A stretch of 64,000 nt of DNA, from NCBI GenBank assembly GCA_907163375.1, contig CAJQUW010015437.1:868001-932000 (forward strand), in the 5' to 3' direction. The notes beneath the pieces were generated by a model that searched no databases, was not told the DNA's origin, and was given only the letters and a program-made list of their open reading frames with translations. Source of the DNA: Prostheceraeus crozeri. Its lineage: Eukaryota > Platyhelminthes > Polycladida > Euryleptidae. This document shows, one piece after another, positions 12,573 through 24,871 of the stretch (position 1 is its first letter; the number at the start of each line of letters is the position of its first letter). The position numbers and the translations under genes are program-made.

Positions 12573-13410
12573 CTATTTCATGTGATATTTCATGAAGCAG
12601 TCTTTTGAGTGAAGATGGGGACTGCAAACGCAGCCCCCACACACGAAATTAGTGCGCCTTCTGCTGGCAGGCGTACTGCAGACAATGCAGTTTCTGTCCT
12701 GTGCAACATACTTCACCAAATGCTTTGAATCTCGAAAGCGTTCCAGTGTAGCGTGCAACCTTGGACGTGAGGATGGGAAGCCGATCCATGTTGCGAACCA
12801 CGCGCTATCGCTTGATCAACAAGTTCGGTGACAAGCTCCCGTTTGAACTGTTCGATGCTGACTCTTTTGGTTGCCTTTTCCCTTGTCATGCGATAAAGGA
12901 CAAAAGCATTGCACTGTGATACTTCCAAGAGCCACAGATACACTCTTTTCCACCACTTCACGGTTTTCCTGAGAAACTGAGCACAATATGAGACGCACTG
13001 AACAAGACGATTGCATCCGTTCATAGAATAATTGTAATTTTGGACGACTTCTGGTATTTTCACTTCCCCACCTCGTTTCTTCGTGACTGTGACAAACTTT
13101 GCAGTTGCTTTCGTGGACACAAGAATGCATGGTTTCCGCGCTTTCTTGTCTCTCCAGACGACACAAGGAATTTCTCCATTTCCGGTTCGATACCATCTGG
13201 ATTCTCTGTGATCAAGTATGAGACTTTTCAATTCAGAAGGGAAATTGCTTCTGTTAGGCATCAAGGTACCTATGTGCCTATAAAGCATGCAATCATGCTT
13301 CAGACATCAACGAATCACGAATAAACACCACTAGATGACGCAACCGGCTTGCGTCTGCAAGGTGAATGCGCCAAGCCGCTGCCAGCGGCTTGCCGTACGG
13401 AATGGGTTAA
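12573..13410 (-). mobile_element. piggyBac element remnant with TTAA end
   Basis: The minus-strand frame at 12,713-13,288 reads SRWYRTGNGEIPCVVWRDKK, VVQNYNYSMNGCNRLVQCV, KWWKRVYLWLLEVSQCNAF. A second frame at 12,573-12,758 gives the C-terminal zinc-binding tail CIVCSTPASRRRTNFVCGGC...CF.KYH. This is the PGBD4-type C-terminal third. At the gene's 5' side a piggyBac-like end is visible: a palindrome CAAGCCGCTGCCAGCGGCTTG (21 bp, about 13,371-13,391) and then GGAATGGG followed by the target TTAA at 13,407-13,410. Only about 120 bp separate the terminus from the mid-transposase, so most of the N-terminal coding region has been deleted. I could not find the opposite end. Confidence 0.75.
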
Positions 13411-13894
13411 ATCTGAGCAGGGATGTGTTTGCAAAATGCAAGCTTAGTAAAGTCCCAGAGAAGCCACAAGTCACGATAACCCAATCATGCATCTCCAGCT
13501 TGAATCGCAGTATAGATGTAAGGCGAAAACACTTGGTGGAGAATTAAAAAAGTGGCAATTTAATATCAATGCTTTCCGTGAAGCAATTGTAATTAATAGG
13601 GTGGTTGTTTGAATAATAATTGACCTGAACTAAAATTGACTTAATTTTCCAAAAGTAATTGACTTTATTGACTTTTCACTGAAACAAAGGTCTCATGAAA
13701 CTATAGCAGACATGACCTAGTGCTGTCAAAAATCCATAGATTTTCTCGATAACACATTATCGCATAATTGCGAATATTTTCTATGGGGGAAAATTTCTAT
13801 TGCAGCGCAGAATGTTTTTCAACATAGAAAAACTCCTTTCAGTTGCCGCTGAAGTGCAAGAGGTTATACTCGTATGGTGAAACGTTGCTTCTGC
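13411..13894. other. No gene recognised
   Basis: Short AT-rich spacer between the piggyBac remnant and the hAT-like remnant. The CAATT-rich words at 13,560-13,680 are the only structure. Confidence 0.4.
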
Positions 13895-16720
13895 TCATTT
13901 TGACTGTTTCCGTGATGTCATTTTCTCCATCCTTCTTGAAATGTACTCTTTGATATAGCAGACATCCTCACCAAAATCCATTTTTAGATCTTCGTGAGCT
14001 TGAAGTATGGAATAATGTATGCTTTCACTCCGCTCGACAAGGGAAATTAGAGACTTGCAGGCCTGTGATTACTCCTCAAATTCCTCAAATTTGTTTATTA
14101 CTCCTCAAATCCTCAAAAATTCCTCAAATATAGCTTAACTATGAGAAATTCCTCAAATGCGACACACTACAGACTAAATGTCGGATAATGTATTGTTTTT
14201 TGGCGAATGGTGATGATATGTAAACTTCCAAACAAGAAGCTAAGATAGAATCCTGTAACATGTACCCTACATCCAATGCTGCTAATCATGAATCACTCAT
14301 GATTTATTTCTTTTCTTTTTCTTCTCTCATGATTTATAACTTAATGATTTTTCTCTCACACACTTGGTAGATTTTAGATAGCGTAATCCCGCTGTGCTAG
14401 CTAGATCTGATATTTTGATTGGAAACAGACCTGTCCTTTTATCATCTGAATGGGGAGACTGTTAAACAGAATCTTTTCAATATATAAGCGCAAACATAAT
14501 TTTGAAAAGAGCGACTTACTCACCAATTCATTCCACATGAGGAGAGGAGAACCGTTGCTTGTCCTTCTAGTAAGTATTTTTAAATTTCTAGACATTTTAG
14601 GATATAATGATTTTCTTTTAGCCATGTCATATTTAGCACATCAAAAATTAACCAGTCGTTAGCTTGTTTTTTTAATTTTGTTACGTTGAATATCGTTTTC
14701 ATTTCTGCAAGCTACAGGGCTGCAGATGTTCCGGTTCGTCTGGACTTATTTTGCTAAGCAGAGAAGTTGTCCGAAGTTGTTGTCTGTCGAACTCACTCAT
14801 TAAATGCTTTCACGTATTTAATGAGTGAAACACTGCGATCAACCTACAGAAATTGTATATTTGAACACTGCAATTTTTTACTTCTAACTTCATAATATTG
14901 CTTAGAATTCCAACAATAAAATGCACATTCAATTATTTTCATTAATTATCTTGACCTTTGTCACAATCTTCTTTATATGTTTCTGCGACTATATGGCTGC
15001 TAAATGCATGCTTGTACTTCTTAAAGAACTTAAGGATATCGATCTTCCATATCCATTATATGATAACATATAGGTAGCCCAACCAACTTGGATTTCAGTG
15101 CTCTTATCAACTGAAGCGTTTGTTTCACTCACTCTCTTCCATTTTATTTCCGCTGAACACGAACACATCCGACGGGGTAAAGCGGATGGTCCCTAAATTT
15201 AGTGTCTACGTGCCTCCTGGTCACTAGCGTGCGGGGGTTGGAAGCGTATAAAGCTCTGCTATCTCATGAGTCTTTTTGCAGCTACATTTTCCAGGGTCTG
15301 GGGACCGACATTTATCCTGGATGAATTATTCACTTATAGATCGTTTTCATAATTTGCTGAACATAGGTTGGTGTGAAATTAGTGCACACATTGCTTATCG
15401 TTGTATGTGAACTTAGATTAATTAAGACATTGAACCACATAGTACTGGGTTGGTAGATTTTCAACCTGGGTCTACTGCAAGATGTGGACGTCAGTATCTC
15501 GGCGCAACTTCATGCGAATAGAGGTGATAATCTTTCACTCTTTGACTGTATGAGACCAACAACTCAACTGGCAAGCCTGTTCCCGACACTTGTTTTGTGT
15601 TGTATGAGAGAATTCATGTTCATTTGAATGTAGATCGGAGCGATATGATCAAACGCTAACAGATAAACAAGAGCCACCAAAACTTGTGCAGTATAAAGTG
15701 ATATTAATAAATTAGTGTGTAATGTGGCGTATCCTTCATGATAAATTACTGACTTTTTTTGAGTCACAAGCATTCCGTCAACGATTTTAAGCTTTCTATA
15801 CTTATCGGTTACTCTCCTCCCCCGTGAAAATTAATCGTTGCAAAGCCCCAGATGCATGTGGTTGAGGATATATCCCACATTCAAAAAAATTACAGTTTAC
15901 AAATCTGACAAGCATAATTGGAGACGATAGCGTGAAGCAGAGCGATATCAGCAGCTTGATCTGACATCTTCTGTTCGACACATTCTAAGCAGATAATACT
16001 TGAGGCAACTAATTGATTTCGTAATAACGCGGGAAGTGATTATGACTAAGTCAGTATTCCTTTGCAATATACACAACCTCAAAAAGTGGGGCTGTGGTCA
16101 ACCCTTGGGTTACCTTCTTCGTTGTGACTTTCATGATTTGAAGTTTGGCCCAAAATCCGTTCTAAAATTTGTAGTTTTTCTTGTAATTATCATATTAGGC
16201 TCCGTTTCCATTCCTCAAATTTTTGCAAAAAAATCCTCAATTTTTTTCATCGGCTAATCACAGGCCTGGACTTGTTATCTAATATACGCACGAGTTCCTT
16301 TGGCACTTCAGACGACCGCAGTGCATCCTTTGCAGGGGGAACGAGAACACCATTATCGGGAAACGATAAAGCGATTTCTCGTACAACAGGGAAGTTAGCG
16401 GCATAGTGGTTAGCGGAACTCAGCCCCGATCGCCATCTTGTTACAACTGTATCTGGTGGTATTCCAATATCTGAGAAGAGTTGACGTCGGTCACGATTCT
16501 TCACAATAGATGCTTTGACACGAGCGATGAGATTATCTGTTTCACAATTCATGGATTTCACAACCATTGCACTGTTATGCAAAAGATGTGCTATACATGT
16601 TGCATGAAAAAGATAAAAGCGATTTCAAAATATTCTCAGCAGAAGTCATGTATGTTGTTGCGTCGGTTGGTAAAAGCAAACATTTCTCACGATCTACTGA
16701 TAGTTACCGCAAAGTGTCAT
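13895..16720 (-). pseudogene. hAT/DUF659-like transposase remnant, split by another transposon
   Basis: Two parts on the minus strand flank a 2.2-kb insertion. The right part (16,247-16,720) reads LPTDATTYMTSA, ATCIAHLLHNSAMVVKS, KNRDRRQLFSDIGIPPDTVV, TRWRSGLSSANHYAANF and ends ELVRILDNK. The left part (13,895-14,057) continues SLISLVERSESIHY...LQAHEDLKMDFGEDVCYIKEY and stops at 13,895. The TDAAPYM/C.AH.LHN/R..F/PP..V.TRW series is that of hAT-related transposases with a DUF659-type core. The frame is also disturbed near 16,600. The remnant therefore predates the nested element. Confidence 0.7.
14058..16268. mobile_element. 2.2-kb non-autonomous DNA transposon, copy 1 (complete)
   Basis: It starts and ends with the 14-bp terminal inverted repeat CAGGCCTGTGATTA (14,058-14,071; complement at 16,255-16,268). 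Both junctions are flanked by GACTTG, so the target duplication is 6 bp. Removing the element restores the reading of the interrupted transposase remnant, which supports these ends. Repeated TCCTCAAAT words lie near both termini. No transposase gene is present in 2,211 bp. The CAGG... ends and short duplication suggest a hAT-type element with 6-bp targets. A copy about 95% similar by eye lies at 38,889. Confidence 0.8.
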
Positions 16721-17504
16721 CCACAGTTTGACGCACAGATGAACTTGTTGCACTTTGAAGAAGCGGAATAACATCGTATAAATACATTTTGTCCAGAACG
16801 GACGGTTCTCCGATAAGTATATACATTGAAATATTTCTTGCCATTAATATCCGATTTGTCTGCTATCATAGAATCTTCTTTCCTTCTACATATATTTTGA
16901 TTTCTGCTTGGATTCGCGAATCTTCAAATGCGTTGACGACCGCTCGATTCAGATGGGCATTTGAAATCCAATGTCCATAATATAGCTTTATAATCTCAGG
17001 ATACTCTTATTCATGTGAAGGGATGTCAGCAGCTTAGAAGGCCTCTGTAACTGCATCATTCAATTAGTCAACTCTATGTTAAATAAACGATTGTTCTGAT
17101 GATGAGGGCTTCATCTTATTAAAGCCAGACTGATGCTTGATTGGTTTTTTATAAGAATCGACGAAAAATTGCTTGTCATGTTGACTGTAGTTTCACAGTT
17201 GGCAATATAGCTGATCGTTCGGTGTACACAAAAATCACTTGGATAGCACTGGATAATCCGATGTATTTTAGACGAGTTGATAGCAGCGATCTTCGGCATC
17301 TTCACCTTTTCCATGATCTAGACAGGAGGAACGGCAACGCGACCGAGTTCCGACCTATGACAACGCGATCTATGATTCGCTTTTTCTTCTTCCATATGAA
17401 TATAATCATTTTTGTTTAGCATAAATTTGAATTTTTCTTTATTTTATGTTTTCCCATCATATCTTGTATTTCATTCAACTCAAAATCATCAACATTTTCT
17501 TTAT
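16721..17504. other. No gene recognised
   Basis: AT-rich DNA with several short chance frames and no recognisable domain or repeat. Confidence 0.4.
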
Positions 17505-17690
17505 TTTTTAGCTAAGTGTTTGTCAAATTCTTGCATTTCTTTTATAATCATTTCCTTTATTTCATTTTTATCGCAATATGTGCTCATTTCAGAATTCAGT
17601 ATGTCTTTCAGTATGTCTTTCAGTATCTTTTCCATTTTTACCATGTCTTGGTTTTTTTGTTGTAATATCTTCTGATTTTTGTTTTGTCAA
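17505..17690 (-). other. AT-rich coding-like fragment
   Basis: The minus strand reads without interruption for about 60 codons, rich in Lys, Glu, Ile and Asp (for example QDMVKMEKILKDILKDILNS, then EMQEFDKHLAKK and a stop). A direct repeat of AGTATGTCTTTC produces the doubled ILKD. Composition and amino-acid use differ from surrounding DNA and recall the AT-rich virus-like element at the right end of the window. It is too short to assign and could be chance. Confidence 0.3.
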
Positions 17691-17937
17691 TGATACTTGA
17701 ATTGATAGTGTTTATTTTGACTTTTAAGTTGTCTTGTTAACAGATGCTCGTTTGCTTTGGAACACATTGTATATTCAATTGAAAATGAAATGTAATCACT
17801 GACGAATAATAGTAGTCGGTAGTTTTCATTCGCTAATACCTTCTCCATTTAAAAATGTCAAGTTTCTTTCCCTGTTTAGACGGTCATTTGAATTCGAAGT
17901 TCATCTCGATTTCTCACATTTTGTTGTTCCATCGAAG

Positions 17938-18903
17938 ATGAGTGTATCGGCAACCGATCATACTAAGGAACCTTGGTTCCTATTTTATAGGGGATTGCAG
18001 ACAATACTTATGATATCTGGTCTTGTCGGAAATTCAGTGTTCTTCATCTCAGTTTTGCGACAGCAAGTATGTTCCTCATTAACAAATTTTATGTTGCGTT
18101 GTCAAAGTGTATTTGATGGATTGGTTTGTCTTATAACTATAATCATTAACTTTCAAACAGCATATTGGTCAACTGGGATATGGCAGATTGATGCCATTGT
18201 TTGCTTTATTTGGCACAGTCAATTTCTTTATTGGCATTATGTTTTTTTATCCATTCAGAATTTGGTTCTTACCGCAATGGATCGTTTCGTTGCCGTTGTA
18301 TTGCCTCAACTATATCGTCGTAGTCAATCGAAACCGCGCAAGGCTTGGTGTGCTATTTTCCTTGCAATATACAGTGGGATTTTTACTAGTCCCCTTACAT
18401 TGCATGTACAATTTAATTACAACACCAGTCGATGTTCGGCAGGATATGTATTTGATAAAGCGATTGGGGACAAATTCTTTTACGGTTATGCTATTGTTTG
18501 GTTTTTTTCTTGCTATTTGTTTCCAACAATGACATTCATAATACTTTATGGGAAAATTTTGATGCACCTTTTCAGAGATAAAAGCACGAACGCGGAAAAT
18601 AAGGAGTCAGATTCTCGAAAAGCATTCGCCAAAAGCTTCACACTTGTTACAATGGTAATAACAATGGTATTTATTCTCAGTTTATCATATGATAGTATAT
18701 ATTATCTTTTGGGAAGTGTTGGAGTTACCAAATATATTTTCGGAGCTCCTTTACAGTTGATTGGGACTTTTCTAGTCGCTCTCAATAGCTGTGCGAATCC
18801 TTACATATACCTCATGCTGAAGACGTTTAGGAATGCCATCTTGTCAACGTTATGTTTCTGGAAGCAACCGATAGCGCCAGAGCAGGAATCAAGTTTGGCC
18901 TAA
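17938..18903 (+). CDS. Class A (rhodopsin-like) G protein-coupled receptor, orphan
   Basis: Intact single-exon gene, 321 aa, starting ATG at 17,938. Seven hydrophobic segments fit transmembrane helices at about 22-42, 52-73, 90-114, 135-157, 183-205, 236-257 and 265-292. Class A landmarks are GLVGNS in TM1 (Asn32), FD in TM2 (Asp60), Cys89 and Cys166 as the likely disulfide between TM3 and the second outer loop, MDRF at 114-117 in place of the usual DRY, and NPYIY at 287-291 in TM7. The TM6 CWxP motif is absent, as in many lineage-expanded invertebrate receptors. A short basic C-tail follows. It should sit in the plasma membrane and couple to G proteins; the ligand cannot be told. A retrocopied or tandem-expanded receptor family would explain the lack of introns. 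Confidence 0.88.
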   Translation: MSVSATDHTKEPWFLFYRGLQTILMISGLVGNSVFFISVLRQQVCSSLTNFMLRCQSVFDGLVCLITIIINFQTAYWSTGIWQIDAIVCFIWHSQFLYWHYVFLSIQNLVLTAMDRFVAVVLPQLYRRSQSKPRKAWCAIFLAIYSGIFTSPLTLHVQFNYNTSRCSAGYVFDKAIGDKFFYGYAIVWFFSCYLFPTMTFIILYGKILMHLFRDKSTNAENKESDSRKAFAKSFTLVTMVITMVFILSLSYDSIYYLLGSVGVTKYIFGAPLQLIGTFLVALNSCANPYIYLMLKTFRNAILSTLCFWKQPIAPEQESSLA

Positions 18904-19586
18904 TCCTCGATGAGGAAAATTCCAATGCGATTCAGACGGTGATTCATGCCACTGGTAAAAGCATCATCATTGTCCATTCTGTGATTGCCGTTCATGTAAG
19001 TTAACGTCGATGTTTCTTCCATGATTGTTCAGAATGAGCTTCACACGAAGCATCTTTCAAATTGATAGTGATAGCTTCGATTTCGTTACTCCTTTATCTA
19101 CCAAAGAAACTTTTCATCAATTATTAGAAACTTAATTAACATAATCGATTTGCGATTGAAGCCATGGTCACCAATATGCACTGAGTGCATTTACAGTGGA
19201 CACTTCTTCACTGAGACGTAAAATCATTTACATTACACATGATGATTTCATGTGTAGGTTTACGTGAAACAAATATGTATAACCGACGTAGATTTAATAC
19301 ATCTAATCATAGTTGTCACGAGTGCGGATTATATCCTTGCTTTGGACAGGATCATCAAGAGAGGGTCGGTGGATTAGAGTAATTAACGGAAACTAGACGT
19401 TGCTGAGTAGGCTGTCTGTCTTTGACGGTGGATGCAATAATTGAGTTCAATATGTCTGTTTACACTCAAACATTCGGCAAAGCTGCTGTATTATTGATGT
19501 GAAAAAGGGTAAAAGATACGTATCGTGAGAGTCAAATATCATAATTTGTGCTAGATGATTTGCTTATGTGAGTGGCTTTTTGCAAG
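18904..19586. other. No gene recognised
   Basis: Flank between the receptor gene and the hAT element. No clear polyadenylation cluster, gene or repeat was identified. Confidence 0.4.
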
Positions 19587-19592
19587 AAATTG

Positions 19593-21597
19593 CAGTGTTC
19601 GTACTGGTGCGCGAATTCCGTAAAAACGGGCGCGAATGCGCGAAAAATGAAGGCGGGCGCGAAAATTCCGAAAATATTTTCGCGCCCCAATATTGTCCCA
19701 TATATTTTCGCTCCCCAAAAAATATTTGACTATAATATGTCACTGGGAACTGTTAGATGTGTCTACGACTATGTATCAGATTGATGACAGTAATAGAATT
19801 GAATATTTTCCTTCTTATTCCAGAAAATGCCTTCCTGACATAACACTAACAAATAGGAATAGTGTGTAAACCTACTACGACATACCGTAATCATCACTGC
19901 GTATTCTACATTTTATTAAGGGACTATTTATCATCACTGCGTATTACCTTTTTGAAAGGGTGAGGCGATTCTTCAGGAGGGGAACTGAAAAGCTCCTCAA
20001 GTACTTACCGTTTGAAAATGATTGCTTCAATCGTGCCAATTTCTTTCCCCACATCATTCGAACGATGCTGAACTGGAGAACTGGGCGAAGACTCTTGCTT
20101 TCCCCAAATTGTTCCTCAAAACGAGATTTCTACTCTTGAAGTTGAAGCTCGACTCCTTCAAGGTACAACAGAGAAGCCAATGGACATTGGAGAATACTGG
20201 CAGAAAATGTCCTCAAAGATGCCAACTCTGAGTCGTCTGGCTCGAGTCACGATGACATTACCCCACGGAAACGCAGAAGTGGAGAGGGTGTTCAGTTTGC
20301 TGCCTGATCTAGTGACAAAGAAACGGAGTAACCTGTCCGCGACTACAATGAATGCGATCGTCGTTATTAAGAGCGCCATGGCATCGAATAATATCTCATC
20401 GCGAAACTTCGAAGTGACACAGGCACTTTTGGAGAAAGTTGCCAAAGCCAAACAAGCACATGAGCTGCGTTTGAAGAGCGAGATGGAGGAAGAGGCAGCA
20501 AGGAAGAAGAAGGCAGCAGAGAAGGATATATTAAAAACTTTCGAAAATCAGAAGAAAAATGATTCAAAGCTGAATGAGTTAGAGTCCGGTCTCAAAAACA
20601 ACGAAAAGCGAATCAGCGATATCATGAAACGGAAAGAAGGCCTCGTGAAAATGCAGGAGGAGGCATTACGGTCATTAAAGGAAGAGGAGGACCACCTTAA
20701 ATCTCTGCTTGATGAGAAGGAGAAGATGGAAGAAAAGAAACGAGCAGTAGCTGAGAAGCTCATGACTAGTACTTTGAAGCGAAAAACACATGAAGAACTG
20801 AAAGTTATTTCTCCCAAGAAATTGAGGTGATATTTTCTTTATCAGTGCCTAGCGCTTTTAGACAGCATTTTGATTCAACACAGCTCGATCATCATGTACC
20901 TGATTGAATGAAACTACTTACATGTGTACTTTCATTTCTGATCTTTTCTTCATTTAAATCACAAGGAAAATAGGGCATAAACTCTTACGGTGTATTAATG
21001 AAACTTATTATGTTACATTTCAGTACCAGATGGAAAGTGTAGCGACGTTATTTTAACGAAGACGTTGACTACACCGAGAAAATGTCAGGTATGACAGGCC
21101 CTAACACCCCGATTTTAGTCTTTGGTTCGGTTCCATTTGGCCCAGATTTGGTTGTAGTGATTTCGGGCATTTTTCTAAGGCCCCACAACCAAATCCTAGC
21201 CAATTGGAACTGGAAAAGGCATTTTCGGGGTTCCTTAGGCTCATTTGATTCAACGTTGCGGAAATATTATAGTACCGAATTAGAATGAATACATTATAAC
21301 GTACTTATATGTTTGTATATGATCTCATTAATATCATGTGGTTGTCTGCTCCATGCAGGGCCATCCATTAACCAATTATGTTTTCATCTACTCCATCAAA
21401 GGTATCTAATAAATGCTGTAAATCGTCATAGACCTATGAAATTGACCCGTAAATATGCCTATGTGAATTCCATATATGTCTGAAAAATGTATGTATTGAC
21501 CTTACGCCCGTGCATACATGTATCTTAGACCAATTAGTTGGGGGCGCGAATCGCAGCGCGGGGCGCGAAAAATGCGAAATCGGCCAGTACGAACACT
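19593..21597 (+). mobile_element. hAT-type DNA transposon with 6-bp target duplication, defective
   Basis: Terminal inverted repeats CAGTGTTCGTACTGG (19,593) and its complement ending at 21,597. The ends are strikingly GC-rich, with GCGCGAA words. AAATTG directly abuts both ends (19,587-19,592 and 21,598-21,603), a 6-bp target duplication. Inside is only the C-terminal part of a hAT transposase. The 2.0-kb length and missing N-terminal coding region make it a defective copy. Confidence 0.82.
19950..20830 (+). pseudogene. hAT transposase C-terminal part with coiled coil
   Basis: Near 19,950-20,100 the sequence reads RRFFRRGTEKLLKYLPFEND. The open frame 20,180-20,830 then gives DIGEYWQKMSSKMPTLSRLA and LPHGNAEVERVFSLLPDLVT, the hAT dimerisation motif (W..., P.L..LA, ..A..ERVFS). 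After it comes an unusual extension of about 130 residues, almost wholly Lys/Glu-rich coiled coil (KSEMEEEAARKKKAAEKDIL and onward). The catalytic RNase H-like half is missing and a frame change lies near 20,100-20,160. The remnant at 41,545-42,844 shows the same layout, so the coiled-coil tail belongs to this transposase family. Confidence 0.75.
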
Positions 21598-21603
21598 GAA
21601 ATT

Positions 21604-24600
21604 GTATCACCACGATTTTTTTGCATGAGTTAGTCATTGAACTCGACAACTGAATGTTCGGAAAATGGTTGTGAAATAATGAATTATCCTTATTCTTAAT
21701 CTGCTAAATTCTGTGTTTGCTATGTGTTCTCATTGTACGACTCAACTTTGTACGATTTTCAATTATTTGCCACATACAAGTTATGAACTATTTAAACGCA
21801 TTACTGGAAAGTAATAATTTCTAATTTGATCGAAAATTCCACGGAAACTTGATGCTTCATAAAAAATCGCTTACATCCTTCTGCCTTTTACATTAGATTA
21901 CTGCAGTTAACTTAGATAACACAGTAAAACTTGAGTGAAAAATTATTCATCTTGCAATTTGTTGTTATATACTACCAAACCACTCGATTTGTCATCAAGG
22001 CATAATTTTTGCTTACAGTGACGAAGTGTTGTTGGTGAACATGTACGAGAACACAGAGAGGTATTTATCGCATATTTTCTCTTTTCATGGATTCAAGTGT
22101 ATATGCACGAATTTTCTTCTTTTGTGGTAATGCACACGAATTGGAGATGAATTTTGTGATTTCGTAGATTAAAAAATGAAAGAATGATGCCTGTTCACGA
22201 AGAAAATATGCTTCTTACTGCTTCTTTCTGCTTCTAGATAGCATGAGATTGGCACCCTACAATCGTATTTAGCCTTGTAGATCATTTCACAATTTTATGA
22301 CATTATAGCGAAAAGCGTATCGAACCTATTCATTTGCTTTCTAGTCAGAAATGCAAGTGTAATTGTAAAGTTCGCAGCTTCTTACGTTGAAAATTTGCGG
22401 AAAATTGTCTGCATTACTTTGATTACTATGCAGTACCCTTACACGGGATTATGCGGCCTAAAAATAAATGATTCATAAGAAATATGTATGAAGTTTCAAG
22501 ACTCAGGGATTTGTCTGTTGCAACCAGCCATGGTCCTTGCACTATCCTTCATTTTTGCTTGATCATGAACTGTAGGTTTTTGCGTTTTGTAGTTATTCCC
22601 AAAAACTCAACCACAGTATAGCCACACACGTGGATGTTTTCCTTAGTCGTGGTAGCGGGCTTTCTGGCGTCCACTATCAATCAGTCCATGCTAAATTGCA
22701 GTGTTATTTAGCATTATTTGTGAGAGCAATTGTTGTAAAATCTGAATGTAGCTAAATGTAGCATATCACAATTTATAGTAAACGATATCAAAACTGAGAT
22801 TGGAAAGCCCATCGTATACAAGAGCGATTTTGTCTCGATAATCTTGGCTGTTAATTTTTTTGATTGCTCACTGCAATTTCTGGAGTGCTTTGCAAGTCTT
22901 CTGATCAAGATGTAGAGATTGAATTATTTTTCAGAATTAGACAAGAGTATTATTCTATGTTCAATTAACCAAAAACAAAGCCATTCAATTAGAAAATCAC
23001 GATGCTATTTTGATAGTTTACTGACGCAATTTGTTTTCTATACAAACGCATTTTGTTCCTTTTGAAAGGATTAAGGATTTTACTGTCAATAATGCAACTC
23101 CAGTGCTATATGACCAAATCCGAAAGATGAATTTTTATCGGCCATGAGAAAATTATCGAGACAAATGTTGGAATTTGATATCCGGCTATTTTATTGATCA
23201 GAAATAAGAGAATGAGAGCAAACAGAATCCAGGAGAGAACACACAATACTGTGGAGCTTTCAAAAATTGAAAAGATTACAAAGTTCAATCTTGCGTTGAC
23301 AAAACATAGCGATTAGCATAAATTGAAAGAAGTCATCCTCACATGAATTCACAAAACGTTGACAGCATCAAAATCAAACTAAGTGATTCATAAGAAATTC
23401 GAATTGTTAGTTCGCCAACGAGGGACTAGGCTCTGCTAAATGATTTAAAACCAAGACATTTGTTTTTGATATTACTCAATCCGTAGGTTATCAAGTATAT
23501 CAGTTAGTCAAGCGTTCATGGGAATGTTAACAAATCACTTTTCTCGATGCAAACTAGATGATAGGGTTCTTCTTGCACATTGCACTACAGCAGCCATAAT
23601 TTCTCTAAATATGATTGATGATAGTACGTGGTTTAGATATTTTTCTAAAATCTGATGCAAAACGTTTATGTGATGCCAGATAGCTTACATATAGCAGTTA
23701 TGATGACTGATGAATGCGTGCATATTGATGAGATATGTTTACGATTTCATGGAAAGAAATAATTCCATCGGCCCATTGCAATCTTTTCAAGTCATAACAA
23801 AACTAGATTTTCATGCGCAGTCATCAGATAATATGTTGACTAAACAGCAGCTAATAAAAGAAACTATTCAAATAGTATTTATCAACAACAATAATTTATC
23901 AATTTAACATAGCGACTGATTTATCTTCGATTTAGTATTTACACTGCGGGTTTCTAATTCATCAAAATCCGTCTATTCAACCCAAAGCAAATATCTATGT
24001 CATTTCTTAGATTTGTCAGATGATAACTTCCAAGTTGAGTTCTGCTCTTGTTCTGTTCTCTGATGTGCTTTTGATTTTACTAGTTCAAACCATTAAGATC
24101 AACTTGGCATTCAGATTTATTTACACTTGAAGATCTCATCAGCTTATTTTTTAGTCTAAATAATAAATCACTGTTTATAGATTTGCATGTATTTATGTCT
24201 AAAATTATATTTGTAATTTTTTGATTGCATAAAATTTCTAGAATCTAGATGGTAATTGCCCATTAGTTGAAAGCGTGTATAGGAAAATTAATGCAAACAA
24301 AATGTGCTCGACAAATGTTGCAGATAATTATACAGATAACAGATCACGTCATTAAAAAATGTTAATGTGTGGATCGATCACATACGTGAGTTATACAGTG
24401 AAGTGAAAGACCTGATAAATGAGACGTTTTGTCTCTGACTTGGCGATAATGGGATTTCTAAATGATTGGAGTATGTGAGATGCTTCGGCATCAAATGATA
24501 CAGGCAGTTTTGAGGTGCAAACAAATCGTTTGATACCTTTGAAATTTGCATTTTTTTCAATAATTTGAAGGCAAATTCTGAGGTATTATTGGCGGTATGG

Positions 24601-24871
24601 TTTTTCTAGCTTCGGAAGTACTTCACATTAATACCAAAAAGTATACATAGACCATAAGATTTATACTCCAACACCGACTTAAATTAGATTTGGACATGCC
24701 AGCCTCCTTTAAGCGACCAAAGTCATAGATTCTTCTACTGGCAGTTTCATAGCTATGCAGTAAATGAGAGCCCATTAAAGTCCTCATGCTAAAATATTCC
24801 CGAGAGGGTTTATTTCTTTTATGAAGTTGGTTTACCAGGCGTTAAAATTCTCTTCTGAACTGATACACATG
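21604..24871. other. No gene recognised
   Basis: About 3.3 kb of AT-rich DNA, possibly intergenic or intronic. Six-frame reading shows only frames of about 60-70 codons with no motif. I saw no inverted or tandem repeat worth naming. Confidence 0.4.

Noticed and set aside
17412-17675. Phe/Ser-rich plus-strand frame resembling a membrane protein
   Set aside because: Complement of AT-rich, Lys-rich sequence; no start context and no family match.
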